Positions 43,101-53,178 of a stretch of DNA of 64,000 bases are shown here, piece by piece; the first letter of the stretch is position 1, and each line of letters begins with the position of its first letter. A program made the position numbers and the translations under genes. The DNA comes from Saussurea involucrata (Eukaryota > Streptophyta > Magnoliopsida > Asterales > Asteraceae). Below the pieces are notes generated by a model. The model saw only the letters and a list, made by a program, of their open reading frames with translations. It had not been told where the DNA came from and did no database searches. Location: positions 58,377,984 through 58,441,983 of the forward strand of contig CM066313.1 in NCBI GenBank assembly GCA_033807775.1, in the 5' to 3' direction.

Positions 43101-43628
43101 GTGGTTGACTTCTACAGATTACACAGCTTTCTATGCTTCAAAGAGTCAAGCAAAGACAGAAATGAAAGAAAGGCTAGAAGTGTGGTGATTGAGGCTATGT
43201 TTTACATCTTGAGGTGGCATTGTTATACAGATTTTCAAATAGCTTTGTATTTACAAAGGCCATGTGTTTATCTGGCAAATCCCAACACAGATCATGATCA
43301 GAAAAAGGTGTTGAAGACTGGAAGTGTTACTAGACATCCAGATTTGGGAGTCTTTTTGAAAAACAAGAGTGGAAAGATCTTCTTCAGAGCAAAGGAAACT
43401 GCAAAATATTGTTCTGGAACTTTAAGGATCATAAAGCACAATTTGGAGAAAAAGATGCTGAAAGTGAAGCAAGCAAATATAACTCAAGAAGCAATCAATC
43501 AACAAGTGAAAATTATTCAAGAAATCATTGCTAAGATTGACAAGAGACTTAATCTAAGAAATGTGCTACTTCAGAAAATTGTTCCTGCTCTGAAAGAACT
43601 GGATGATGCAAAGTTCAAGTTTATTTGA
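40173..43628 (+). pseudogene. Long 3' ORF of element G, with duplicated domain
   Basis: One reading frame with a one-base shift near 40825 and two in-frame stops (TAG 41340-41342, TAA 42711-42713) spans about 1,150 codons. The N-terminal 220 codons are S/T/H/E-rich. A coiled coil follows (VDDLNDEVIDLKDVLKRKL), then KRKFDDNEPHDHQKGEKRQR, a possible nuclear signal. Two related C-terminal domains follow: 41700-42610 and 42840-43600 share DFHRL/DFYRL, YDFQLAI/TDFQIAL, GVYLKG/GVFLKN, YSDATL/YCSGTL and KRRLNLRKKI/DKRLNLRNVL. Element K has the same family. No enzyme, signal peptide or membrane span is recognisable; the function is unknown. It ends 16 bp before the 3' LTR. Confidence 0.7.
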
Positions 43629-43643
43629 CAAAAAGGGGGAGAT

Positions 43644-44197
43644 TGTTAGATCTGAGTTTTGTCAATAAACCAAGTGTTGAAGATCTGATAAGAAGGATCA
43701 GATGTTCTGAGTAGAAGAGTCAGAGTTCTGACTAAGAGAGCTCAGAAGGATTGCTTTGATATATCGCTAAGTACCGAGATCTGATAAGAGGAGTCAGAGA
43801 TCTGAGAAGAGAAGTCAGAGTTCTGAGAGAAAGAGTCAGAAGACCTTAGAAGCGTTATCAGAAGAATGTTCAGAAGTTCTGAACAACCTGTTCAGAACTT
43901 ATAACTAGATACTTTACTTAGTATTTAGTAAACTAATTAGGACACGTGTTTTGTTCCTATTAGTCTTTCTTATTTGTACTGTAGCTTTAATATTTCCGTT
44001 GCAGTATAAATAGTGGTTAGCACTACTTTGCTAACTGATTTTCCTGAATATACTTGTATTCATTCTTTGTAATCTTTGAGATTCTCTCTCTCTAAGATCT
44101 GTATTTCTGTTCATCATTGAATACAATTGGGCTTGATCATACAACTTCTCAATTACTGTTTTCTATATTGATTGTAAGATTAGATCCTGTACTTTCA
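43644..44197 (+). repeat. 3' LTR of element G
   Basis: TGTTAGATCTGAG...TACTTTCA, 554 bp, preceded by the polypurine tract AAAAAGGGGGAGAT. It is followed by element J sequence, not by a copy of the left flank. Confidence 0.93.
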
Positions 44198-45160
44198 ACC
44201 AAAGATGTTAATAAATAAGAATAATCTTAATGTGGAAAGATTTTCCATTAAGATGGTTCGAATTTTATCCATTTCATTCAGACACAAAAGTCTTAATGAA
44301 GATTAGGGTTTTTCTTGCTTTTAAGAAACGAAATGTAAAACCCATTTATTCTTGTTTTCCAGTTTTCTATGAAGAAATAGATTCTGGAAACGAATGAAGA
44401 AGAAGTTTAAGATTTTGCATTTAAACTTGAAGAACAACCATGAAATGGTTGTGTTCATAAAACCATGAAAGAAATGATTCCATTTTAAGAAGTTCTTTTG
44501 TTTGATCTTATTAAAACAAAGAGAAGATCGGAAACAAGTTATACGCATTTGGTAATAAATAAGAACATATTAACCTTGATGTTTGATGAAGAAGATGATG
44601 AACAATTCTTGAAGTTTTGATAGCACAAATGCAACCGTGAATTCTTTCTTGCAAATGAAGATTGTTCGCGTAAAAGAAAAATATAAACCAAGAGTTTGTT
44701 TATATAGAGAGATTAGAGAGAGAAAACCTTGAGCGAGAAAAGATTTTCATCATGACACGGACACGTGTTTGCATTTTATTGGAAGTTTGAACGAGACGTG
44801 CAAACGTGTGTCAGAAAGAAACGTGCCGGGGTTTATCCGTTGCAATGACGTCACAACTGTAATTTCATATTCTTTTAGGATGTCTCTGAGGTTTTGAAAG
44901 CTCAGGGACTCTTTTGAAAACATGAAGCACTGAATAGAAATATCAGTGATGGTTTTAAGAACTTTCAAAATATCGCTGTTAAGGAAGAGATATTCAGCGA
45001 TGCATTCTGTTTTGAAATCTTGCATTTTCATGCGATTTGTCAGAGAGAGAAAACATACCTTCATATCAGCTTAACCAAGTTTATTCGGAGAGAAGATGAT
45101 TGAATAGATTATACGAGTTGATTTTATCCTATCGCTGATCAATGTGAACCGCTGAAGATT
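44198..45160 (-). other. Spacer downstream of pol in element J
   Basis: No supported ORF (a 104-codon frame at 44750-45064 has no recognisable motif and no equivalent in I). The left 340 bp (44198-44545) align, inverted, with 61325-61690 of element I, which lie just before I's 3' ORF, so this is the pol/3' ORF spacer. A TATA-like TATATAAAC lies on the minus strand near 44695-44703. Confidence 0.6.
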
Positions 45161-48100
45161 TTACCCTTCAAAGTTCAGCATTCCAAGCTCGCTGATGAGA
45201 AAGTTGAATCTTGTCTCATCAAGAGGTTTGGTGAACAAATCAGCTAATTGATAATCAGTTGGGATAAAATGAAGTTCTATATCACCATTCATCACATGAT
45301 CTCTGATAAAATGATATCTGATTTCTATGTGTTTCGACTTTGAGTGTAGCACTGGATTGTTTGCTATAGCGATGGCACTAGTGCTGTCGCAATAGATTTG
45401 AATTTTGGAGAGCTGAAGAACATAGTCTAGTAGCTGATTTCTCATCTACAAGACTTGAGAACAACAGCTTCCAGCAGCTACATACTCAGCTTCAGCTGTG
45501 GAAGTGGACACTGAATTTTGCTTTTTACTTGTCCAACTTACCAGCTTTCCACCCAGGAGCTGACATCCTCCTGTGGTGCTTTTCCTATCCAATTTGCAAC
45601 CTGCAAAATCACTATCTGAATAGGCGGTTAGATCGAATCCTGAGTCTTTGGGATACCAAAGGCCTAGGTTCGCTGTACCCTTAAGATATCGAAAAATTCG
45701 CTTTACAGCTTTCATATGAGATAGCATAGGTTCAGCTTGATATCGTGCACACAAACATGTTGCATACATGATATCGGGTCGGCTAGCTGTAAGATACAGG
45801 AGAGAGCCGATCATCCCACGGTACAGCGTGACATTAACAGGTATTCCCTTTGAATCCATGTCAAGTGTCAGCGGTGGTGCCATAGGGGTTTTCATAGCTG
45901 AACTATGAGTTAAATCAAATTTCTTTAGCGTATCTTTAACATATTTTCCCTGATTAATAAAAGTTCCTTTTTCAGTTTGCTTAATCTGAAGACCAAGGAA
46001 ATATGTTAGTTCACCCATCATGCTCATTTTATACTCATCTTTCATTCTATCAGCGAAACGAGTACAAAGCTCAGGGTTAGTAGAACCAAATATAATGTCA
46101 TCAACATATATTTGAACTAGAATGATATGACCTTTCACTTTTCTAAAGAATATAGTTTTGTCAATCTTACCTCGCTCAAATTGTTCAATATGGAGATAAG
46201 TGGAAAGAGTGTCATACCATGCACGAGGAGCTTGCTTCAAGCCATAAAGTGCCTTATCCAGTTTATAAACATAATATGGACGCTTAGAGTCTGAAAACCC
46301 TGGAGGTTGTTCCACATAAACTTCTTCATTCAGCTTTCCATTCAGAAACGCTGACTTAACATCCATCTGATGTACTTTGAAGTTTTTGTGTACAGCATAT
46401 GCTAAGAATAGACGAATAGATTCAAGTCTTGCTACTGGAGCATATGTTTCATCATAATCTATACCTTCCTCTTGTCTGTATCCCTGAGCAACAAGACGAG
46501 CTTTGTTGCGGGTTACAGTACCATGTTCGTCCAACTTGTTTCGATAGACCCATTTAGTGCCTATCACTGTTTTATCAGTTGGTCTCCGAACAAGTTTCCA
46601 AACTTTGTTTCTTTCGAATTCAGTCAGCTCTTCTTGCATAGCGCTGACCCAGTTTGGATCTCTGAGGGCATCATCTATTTTCTTTGGTTCAGTTAGAGAA
46701 ATAAAGTTGACAAATAAACAAATATTACCTGCACTTCGACGAGTCTGAACACCAGCGTTTGGATCACCAAGAATTTGATCAATTGGGTGATTTACAGTCC
46801 ATCGCTGAGCCGGAGCATAAGTCACTGACTCATCTTGAACTGGAGGAGCTGAAGATGAGGCTTCAGCTGCTTCTGGAGTTTCAGCTAAGAGAGGAATACA
46901 TGCATTTGTCATTTCATTCACTGATTGCTGAGAAATAGATGGAATGTCTGTGGCATTTGGTTCAGGTGCAGGTATAGTGTTTATAGGAACAGCTGAGACC
47001 CATGATGTTTCAGCTTCACTATTCTGCATGTTTGAAATGATAGGAGGACTATCATCTTCTACTGCGTGAGCATGAGGTGTGGGAATATCTTTTGAATCAC
47101 CAAGATGAGAAAACATCCATTGATTCAGTTCTTCAGTATCAGCGGACGGTTTAGAGTTCGCTGAACGGGATTCGTCAAACGTGACGTGAATAGTTTCTTC
47201 TACAGTTTGTCTTCTACGATTGAAGACTCTGAAGGCTTTAGAAACTGAGGAGTATCCTAGAAAGATTCCATCATCAGCCTTGGGATCAAACTTTCCAAGG
47301 GCATCTCTGTTGTTCAGTATGAAACACTGACATCCAAAGATGTGAAGAAAGCTGATTGAAGGCTTTCTCCCATTAAAGAGTTCATAGGCTGTCTTTTTTA
47401 ATCTTTTAACTATCAGCGACCTGTTTTGCGTAAAACAAGTAGTGTTGACAGCTTCTGCCCAAAACTGAGTAGGCAGGTGAGAATCGCTGAGCATTGAACG
47501 TGCAGCTTCAATAACCGTTCTATTTCTTCTTTCAGCGACTCCATTTTGTTGCGGTGTTCTCACTGAAGAAAAGTTGTGAGAAATACCCTTACTCTCAAAG
47601 AAGGAATCAAGAGAACTGTTTTTGAATTCAGTCCCATGATCACTCTTTATTGAGCGAACAGTCAAATTGTTCAGGGTTTCCATCTTCCGAACAAAGGTGA
47701 TGAGTTCTTCAGGGGTGTCACTCTTAGAACGGAGAAACATTACCCATGTGAAGCGAGAGAATTCATCAACTATGACCAGCGTATATTTCTTTCCAGCGAT
47801 GGATTGTTTGTTAACAGGGCCAAACAAATCAATAAGGAGTAGTTGTAGAGGAGATGACACTGAGGAAACTTGATTTGATTTAAAGCTTGCTTTGGTCTGC
47901 TTCCCTTTTTCACACGCTGAACATAAAGACTCTTTGGCGTATGAATGCTGAGGTAGACCAGTGACTAACTCTTTTGATGAAATAGTGTTCAGTGTCTTGA
48001 AATTTAGATGAGATAGCCTCTTATGCCATAGCCAGTTGACATCAGATGAGGCCTTTGAGAAGAAACAGGAGTTCTCAGTGGTTGTTGAGTCCATGTTTAT

Positions 48101-48463
48101 TACATAAACATTTTCCAAACGATAACCGCTGAGAGCTATATTCTCCTTTTTGTCAGTGACAAAGCAGGATTCCTTAGTGAAAATCACTTTGTTATCCATG
48201 TCGCAAAGCTGACTGATGCTTAGAAGATTATGCTTCAGCCCTTCAACATATGCGACTCTTCTGAAGGAGGTTGTACCATTTGAAAATACACAATACCCTC
48301 GGGTATGTCCTTTTCCATTTCCACCGAAAGTCACAGAGGGACCCTTCTCTTCCTTGTATTCAGCGAGCAGGTTTTTCTTTCCAGTCATGTGTCTAGAGCA
48401 TCCGCTATCGAGATACCAGATACCCTTCTTAACCTGCAATACAAAGGAAGATTAGTTTTTCTT
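45161..48463 (-). pseudogene. pol: pol polyprotein of SIRE-type element J (one nonsense codon)
   Basis: The 997-codon frame 48439-45446, plus 95 codons after a single TAG at 45443-45445 where tryptophan is expected, covers the whole copia pol. Order: protease (IWYLDSGCSRHMTG, residues about 6-19), GAG pre-integrase (LWHKRLSHLNFKTLN, CSACEKGKQTKASF; about 135-190), integrase DDE core (DLFGPV, SDHGTEFKNS, TPQQNGVAERRNRT; about 200-320), RT (VWKLVRRPTDKTVIGTKWVY, MDVKSAFLNGKL, YVDDIIFG; about 605-800) and RNase H (AEAEYVAAGSCC, YCDSTSAIAIANNP, HIEIRYHFIRDHV). A TAA at 48452-48454 separates the last gag codons (VPKKN) from pol in frame. A near-intact pol suggests recent activity of this family. 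Confidence 0.93.
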
Positions 48464-48469
48464 GGGTAC

Positions 48470-49439
48470 TGTTGATCCAAACCCTCAGTTATTTGATAAT
48501 GACCCTCTCTAAATACTTAGTCAAAATTGTAAGTAAACAATATGTATCAGAGTTTCACTATCGCTAATAAGTACTAAGATCTTACAGTACCGCTGATAGG
48601 AACTCTCGCTCTTTAGATTAAACATTCAGCGAACACTGTTCACCTTTAATGCTCTGAGTCTGTTCAGTCATTATGGTGATCGCTGATAAGTTAGTTGTTT
48701 ACTTATGATCCCTGAAGACAAGTTTCACGTCAACATAGGTTCTACGCTGAAGTCGAAGATCAAGCTCAAGAACCAGCGACAAGTCTCCTAATGAACTGAT
48801 GCGGATCAGCGAAGACTCAGATTTGTCCACTTAACGTGAAGTATAAAGTACAAGACTTCAGCTATTGCTGAACTTTATCATTCGCTGATAAGCAATGAAT
48901 AAAGCTCTGATTCAACGAAAGCTGATCATGAAGTCCTCCGTACAAAGTACTTTTGTCTTAACCACCCTTGCACGACTCCGTACGAAATGTCAGAAAAGAA
49001 CCTCCGACTGTCTGAAATCGTACAACCACTCTGATACTACACTGTTCATACATGCGGCTACTAAGGTTGTCAACAAAGGTCAATGACATGCAACCAACCA
49101 GCCAATGACACGTGTAAAGTGTATACTGACTTGCATTAAATGCATGCAGTATATAAAGAGATGAACCCACTTCATTTGAAGTAACTTGCTAACTCTGGAC
49201 AAGTTCAATCTCTTATCTCAAGATAGGTTATTATTAGTAATTTCCTTATCTCTCTTAGTGCAAGAAACCTTAGTGTTCCAACTTGTTTAGATTTAGGTTT
49301 ATCCTTAATCTTGTTTCGGCAACAAGCTGTAAATTGTTAATGATTTATCAATAAACAATTTAGAAAAGTAAAACTTGTGTGTTTGTATTCAACCCCCCCC
49401 CCTCCTTCTACAAACTTGTATAGGCCTTCAGGACCAACA
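48470..49439 (+). repeat. 5' LTR of element I
   Basis: TGTTGATCCAAACC...GGACCAACA, about 970 bp. A TATA box (GTATATAAAGAG) is near 49150. Ten C residues (49393-49402) precede the end, as in other SIRE-type LTRs. It is homologous to the L LTR fragment at 27650-27871. Confidence 0.82.
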
Positions 49440-49441
49440 AG

Positions 49442-49453
49442 TGGTATCAGAGC
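49442..49453 (+). other. Primer binding site of element I
   Basis: TGGTATCAGAGC, complementary to the 3' end of plant initiator tRNA-Met, 2 bp after the LTR. Confidence 0.9.
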
Positions 49454-49519
49454 GGATTTGTTTAATCTCATAAACAAGATCTAATCTAAGATATTTCTCT
49501 TCCTTGCTATTATCTGAAA

Positions 49520-50181
49520 ATGGCCACCAACACAAACACAAATTATATAGACAATGGTTATCTTGCTAAACCCCCTAGATTTTCCAGAGATAACTTCAAC
49601 TTATGGAAAAATAGGATGACACTCTTCTTAGAAGGTGTAGACCCTACTATGCCTTACTATCTCGAGAATGGTCCATTCATCCCTGTAAGAATTGATGCTG
49701 CAGTTCCAGCCGTTGAGAATAGACCCGCTATTCCTGAAAGGCTGGTCCCTAAAGAAATCTTTCAATGGACTGACGAAGATAAGAAGAAAGTGGCTATAGA
49801 TACAAAAGCCAGATCCATACTATCCATGGCTCTTCCTGACGAAGTCTACCATTCCGTCATGAATCTGAACACATCAAAAGCCATGTGGGACACAATATGT
49901 GTTCAGTATGAAGGAACGTCTGAAGTCCAGGACTCAAGAAAAATCAACCTGGTAAGACAATACGAAAGCTTCATTTCTGGTAAGAATGAAACTCTCTCTG
50001 AAGTTCACCAACGTTTTAATTGTTTAATTATAGATCTGAAAACTGTTGGTAAGGAATATTCTAACTTTGAAGTGCTGACAAAGTTTCTAGAATGTTTACC
50101 TGAAAGCTGGGACAATTATTCTATGTGTCTCAAGCTGTCAAAGGATCTTAAATCAATGACCCTTTCAACCTTATATGGTAC
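49520..50181 (+). pseudogene. gag: gag of element I, N-terminal capsid part
   Basis: Starts MATNTNTNYIDNG (ATG 49520). The gag N-terminal (DUF4219-like: PPRFSRDNFNLWKNRM) and UBN2-type capsid region follow (KAMWDTICVQYEGTSEVQ, FECL-type LECLPESWD). The frame is clean until the GGTAC at 50177-50181, where element H inserted; the same frame continues at 57516. The gag forms the particle in intact SIRE-type elements. Confidence 0.9.
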
Positions 50182-50485
50182 TGTTAGAGCATTATTGTAT
50201 TCAAGATTTATTGTAAAGTCTTGTATAATGTCAAACATTGTAAAAGTCAAACAAAGTCTAAGTCAAGTGAAAAGTCAAACTAGCTTTAGTGTTTAAAGCT
50301 TTGTAATTAGGTGGTATAAATAGGTTTAGTTTGCTTATGTCTAAAGAGGAATAATGATAGTAAGTCTAGAAGAGAGCTTTAGAGAAACACTTAATGTTTA
50401 TGTCATTTGTACTTTGAAGATCAATACATGGATGACTTTCTCTCTAGATATTATTGTGTTTGAGTGCTAGATCTGGGAATTCACA
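50182..50485 (+). repeat. 5' LTR of element H
   Basis: TGTTAGAGCATTATTG...GAATTCACA, 304 bp, with TATA-like GGTATAAATAGG near 50312-50323. Confidence 0.95.
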
Positions 50486-50887
50486 TTTGGTATCAGAGCT
50501 ATACATGAAATTCAATCAGATTTGGGAAGAAATTGAGAAATTTGGGCATTTTTTTTGATTTTTTTCGAAATTCACAAGTTCACTCGATTTCTGCATTTTG
50601 ATTGTGTTTTGGTTCATGATTTGAGTACAGATCTGTTCGAGTTGATTATCTGGATCAATTTGTGCAAGGATTCAGAATCAGAACACATATTTCAAAGGAT
50701 TTCAGCAGATTTGTGGTATTTTTCGCAAAATTATTGTGCAGATCGAAAGAGGCATTTCTGCAGTGTTCTTGGTGTTATTTCTTGAACAAAAGGTGTTCAG
50801 ATTAGTTGTGCGAATCACCCTACAAAGTTTCGAATCAATTGGTGTTGATTTGAGCAAGTTAGGACACTTAAAAATTTTTGAATCTCG

Positions 50888-51181
50888 GAAACTCATAACT
50901 GTCGTATGAAACTGTGTTCAAAAACTCATAACTGCCGTACATCATAGGCCTTCAAAAACTCATAACTGTCGCACGATACTAATCATCATAACTGTCGCAC
51001 GATTCTTGCCCGACTTCATTTTTAGTCGTATAAGAAGCATACGACAGTTACTGTTCATTGGTCTAATCGTATAAGAAGCATACGACAGTTACTGTTCATT
51101 GGTCAAGTCGTATAAGAAGCATACGACAGTTACTGTTCAACAACGCTAGTCGTATAAGAGGTATACGACAGTTTCTGTTAA
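50888..51181. repeat. Inverted-repeat array in the leader of H
   Basis: On the left, four units start ATAACTGYCG (50895, 50928, 50962, 50988). On the right, four 41-42 bp tandem units (from 51025, 51066, 51107, 51149) contain CATACGACAGTTACTG, the reverse complement of the left motif, and each is itself a small hairpin (GTCGTAT/ATACGAC; the fourth has longer arms GTCGTATA/TATACGAC). Confidence 0.82.
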
Positions 51182-51375
51182 CTTGGTAAGTCACACACGA
51201 TCTATCCAACAGTTTCGGTTAACTTGGTAAGTATTTTGAGAAAATTTTTTATTCTGAAATTTTTTCTATAGTGTTTTTCATACACTTTAAGAGCTTTTCA
51301 AGAAAAAAATTTATAGTGTATTTTATACACTTTCTGATTGATTTTCTGAAAGATCATCTTCTAGCATTCTTCAAG

Positions 51376-53178
51376 ATGTCTGACATAGAGAATTTAAGTG
51401 AGAGAATATGGTATCAGTTAGGAAAAGAGAGAAAATGGACTCTTTCTGAAGCTAAAGATGAGATCAAGCGTCTTGAAGGTTTTCTTTCTAGATACATAAG
51501 ACATTCTAATGAAGATGCAATAAAAAATACAAAGCTCAAGTCTGAGAAAGCTTTATTAGAAGACAAAGTCTCTTCTCTTGAGTCCGAACTGAAACATTTG
51601 AATGACAAGATTGTAGTGCTTGAAGTTACTCAAGATAAAAATAAGACATTTGAGATTTCAACTCATCAAGATAACATGAAGGAGCTTCAAGGGAGTATAA
51701 AGACATTGGAAGAAGAAAATGCTGATTTGAAGAGACACATTTTAGACATTTCTTCTTCAAATGAAAATTGTATTTTTAAAGAACAAAATGTTGAACTTAC
51801 AAAAAGAATTACTGAACTTGAAGTTTATATTGCAGGTCTTGAAACAAAGAAAGACAACTCAAGTCTGCACAATCAAATCGAGAAACTTCAAGAGAAAGTA
51901 ACAACTCTTCAAAGAGAAAATGCTGATATGAAGAGTGGGAAAGACAAGAGTGAAAAGTGGAACTCATATTTACAAAATCAATTAAAAAGAGTTCAAGAAA
52001 AGACAACAACGTTGGAAAGTGAAAACGTTGAATTGAAGAAGAAGTTTTCTGAACGTGAAAGAGTGTCACCTTCTTCAAAGAAAGTTCTTAAAGAAAAGGA
52101 AATAATTGAACTAAAATATATAAAACTTTTGAAACAAATCTCTGATTTTGAGAAAGTTTTATATCTTGAAAAAGAGAAGCAAGAGAAAGAAAGAAATGAA
52201 TTTGAAACAAAACGCAAATTTTTTAAGATTAAAAGTTCTGAGCTTTTCGTGAAAATTTCTGAATTAGAAAATCTTTTGGAAAAGGAAAGAAAAGATTTCA
52301 CGGAAAAGAAAAATCTCTTTGAAAAGGAAAGTAAAACCCTTAAAAAGAGAAATATGGAAATTTTCAAAGAGATTACTGATAAAAGAAATTTTTTGGAAAA
52401 AGATTTTGAATCGGAACGCATATATTTTGAAGATGTGATTCTTAATCTTACCAAAAGATTATCTGGTTTATCAGCGGATATTATGAAGGATCAATTGATA
52501 AAATCTAATCTCCAAAAGAAATTTGATCTAATCTCTAAAGAGAAAAATGTATTGATAAACAAAGTTAAGGAACTTGAAGACATCATTTTTAATTTTGATG
52601 TCTCAAAGCAGGTAAGTCCTGAAAGTATCTTTCAGACTCCTTTTGTTAATTCAAATGATTCTGAATGCTCTTTTAAAACTGCTTCAAGTTCGAGTTTTAA
52701 AAACATTCCTTCTAAACATATTAATAGATCAACTGGTTTCTCAAAAGATCAGATTCGTTCAACAAATCTCTTCTATAATCCTCTGTTTGATAAATCAGAT
52801 AACAAAACAAATGTGCCTAAAGCTAAGACTTCCAATCCTAAAGAAGTTCCAGTCTTCAAGAAGGTGAAGATGGAATGGAGAGTTAAAGGCACAACAGTTC
52901 CAAAGAAAGATGTGCCAAAATCATCTACCTCCACATCAAATGCCAAGAGGAACAATTCTTCGAAAGGTAAATTTTCTGTTCCACCTAATCTTGTTTATTC
53001 TACAAATCATCTGATTAGGTTGGCACATAAGAAAATCTGTTGTTCTTACTGTGGATCAAATGATTTTGTGCATAAAGATTTTACTTCTTATTGGTACGGT
53101 ACTTACAATATTCCTTTTATGAAATCTACACCTAACACACTAGGACCCAAGTCTCGTTGGGTACCAAAATCTGCTTAA
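51376..53178 (+). CDS. Coiled-coil gag-like ORF1 of element H
   Basis: An intact frame of 600 codons from ATG 51376 (AAGATGTC context), preferred to an upstream ATG at 51271 because the latter adds a hydrophobic leader not seen in the G counterpart. Residues about 20-430 are long heptad-rich K/E/L segments (e.g. KSEKALLEDKVSSLESELKH), a strong coiled-coil prediction. The C-terminus repeats the G ORF1 pattern: KMEWRVKGTT, CCSYCGSNDFVHKDF and GPKSRWVPKSA, then TAA. It lacks the UBN2 capsid region and both CCHC knuckles of I gag. It likely is a gag derivative that packages element RNA with trans-supplied enzymes, an inference only. Confidence 0.75.
   Translation: MSDIENLSERIWYQLGKERKWTLSEAKDEIKRLEGFLSRYIRHSNEDAIKNTKLKSEKALLEDKVSSLESELKHLNDKIVVLEVTQDKNKTFEISTHQDNMKELQGSIKTLEEENADLKRHILDISSSNENCIFKEQNVELTKRITELEVYIAGLETKKDNSSLHNQIEKLQEKVTTLQRENADMKSGKDKSEKWNSYLQNQLKRVQEKTTTLESENVELKKKFSERERVSPSSKKVLKEKEIIELKYIKLLKQISDFEKVLYLEKEKQEKERNEFETKRKFFKIKSSELFVKISELENLLEKERKDFTEKKNLFEKESKTLKKRNMEIFKEITDKRNFLEKDFESERIYFEDVILNLTKRLSGLSADIMKDQLIKSNLQKKFDLISKEKNVLINKVKELEDIIFNFDVSKQVSPESIFQTPFVNSNDSECSFKTASSSSFKNIPSKHINRSTGFSKDQIRSTNLFYNPLFDKSDNKTNVPKAKTSNPKEVPVFKKVKMEWRVKGTTVPKKDVPKSSTSTSNAKRNNSSKGKFSVPPNLVYSTNHLIRLAHKKICCSYCGSNDFVHKDFTSYWYGTYNIPFMKSTPNTLGPKSRWVPKSA

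Larger units (their letters stand above)
34322..44197 (+). mobile_element. Pol-less copia-type element G with coiled-coil ORF1 and long 3' ORF
   Basis: Two LTRs of identical length (554 bp), a primer site for initiator tRNA-Met (TGGTATCAGAGC, 34878-34889), ORF1 (35378-36658), a long non-coding tail, nested LTR pieces (39432-40172), the 3' ORF (40173-43628), and polypurine tract AAAAAGGGGGAGA are in order. There is no protease, integrase or RT. The flanking 5-mers (GTTTC at left, ACCAA at right) do not match. Confidence 0.8.
44198..48469 (-). mobile_element. SIRE-type copia element J, pol region
   Basis: The pol and a downstream spacer are present in minus orientation. Gag is cut at 48469 by element I, and the 3' ORF and LTR are replaced on the left by element G. 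The pol is the best preserved in the window. Confidence 0.9.

Noticed and set aside
40173..43628. Plant endogenous pararetrovirus or viral envelope gene
   Set aside because: No reverse transcriptase, movement protein, signal peptide or membrane span; homology is to the K copia ORF.
44750..45064. 104-codon minus-strand open frame downstream of J pol
   Set aside because: No motif, no counterpart in I, and it lies in the pol/3' ORF spacer.
51025..51181. Possible CRISPR-like array (four regularly spaced units)
   Set aside because: Whole 41-42 bp unit repeats including the spacer, units are hairpins, and the context is a plant retrotransposon leader.
52643..52867. Other-frame open readings inside H ORF1
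   Set aside because: Out-of-frame translations of the coiled-coil ORF.
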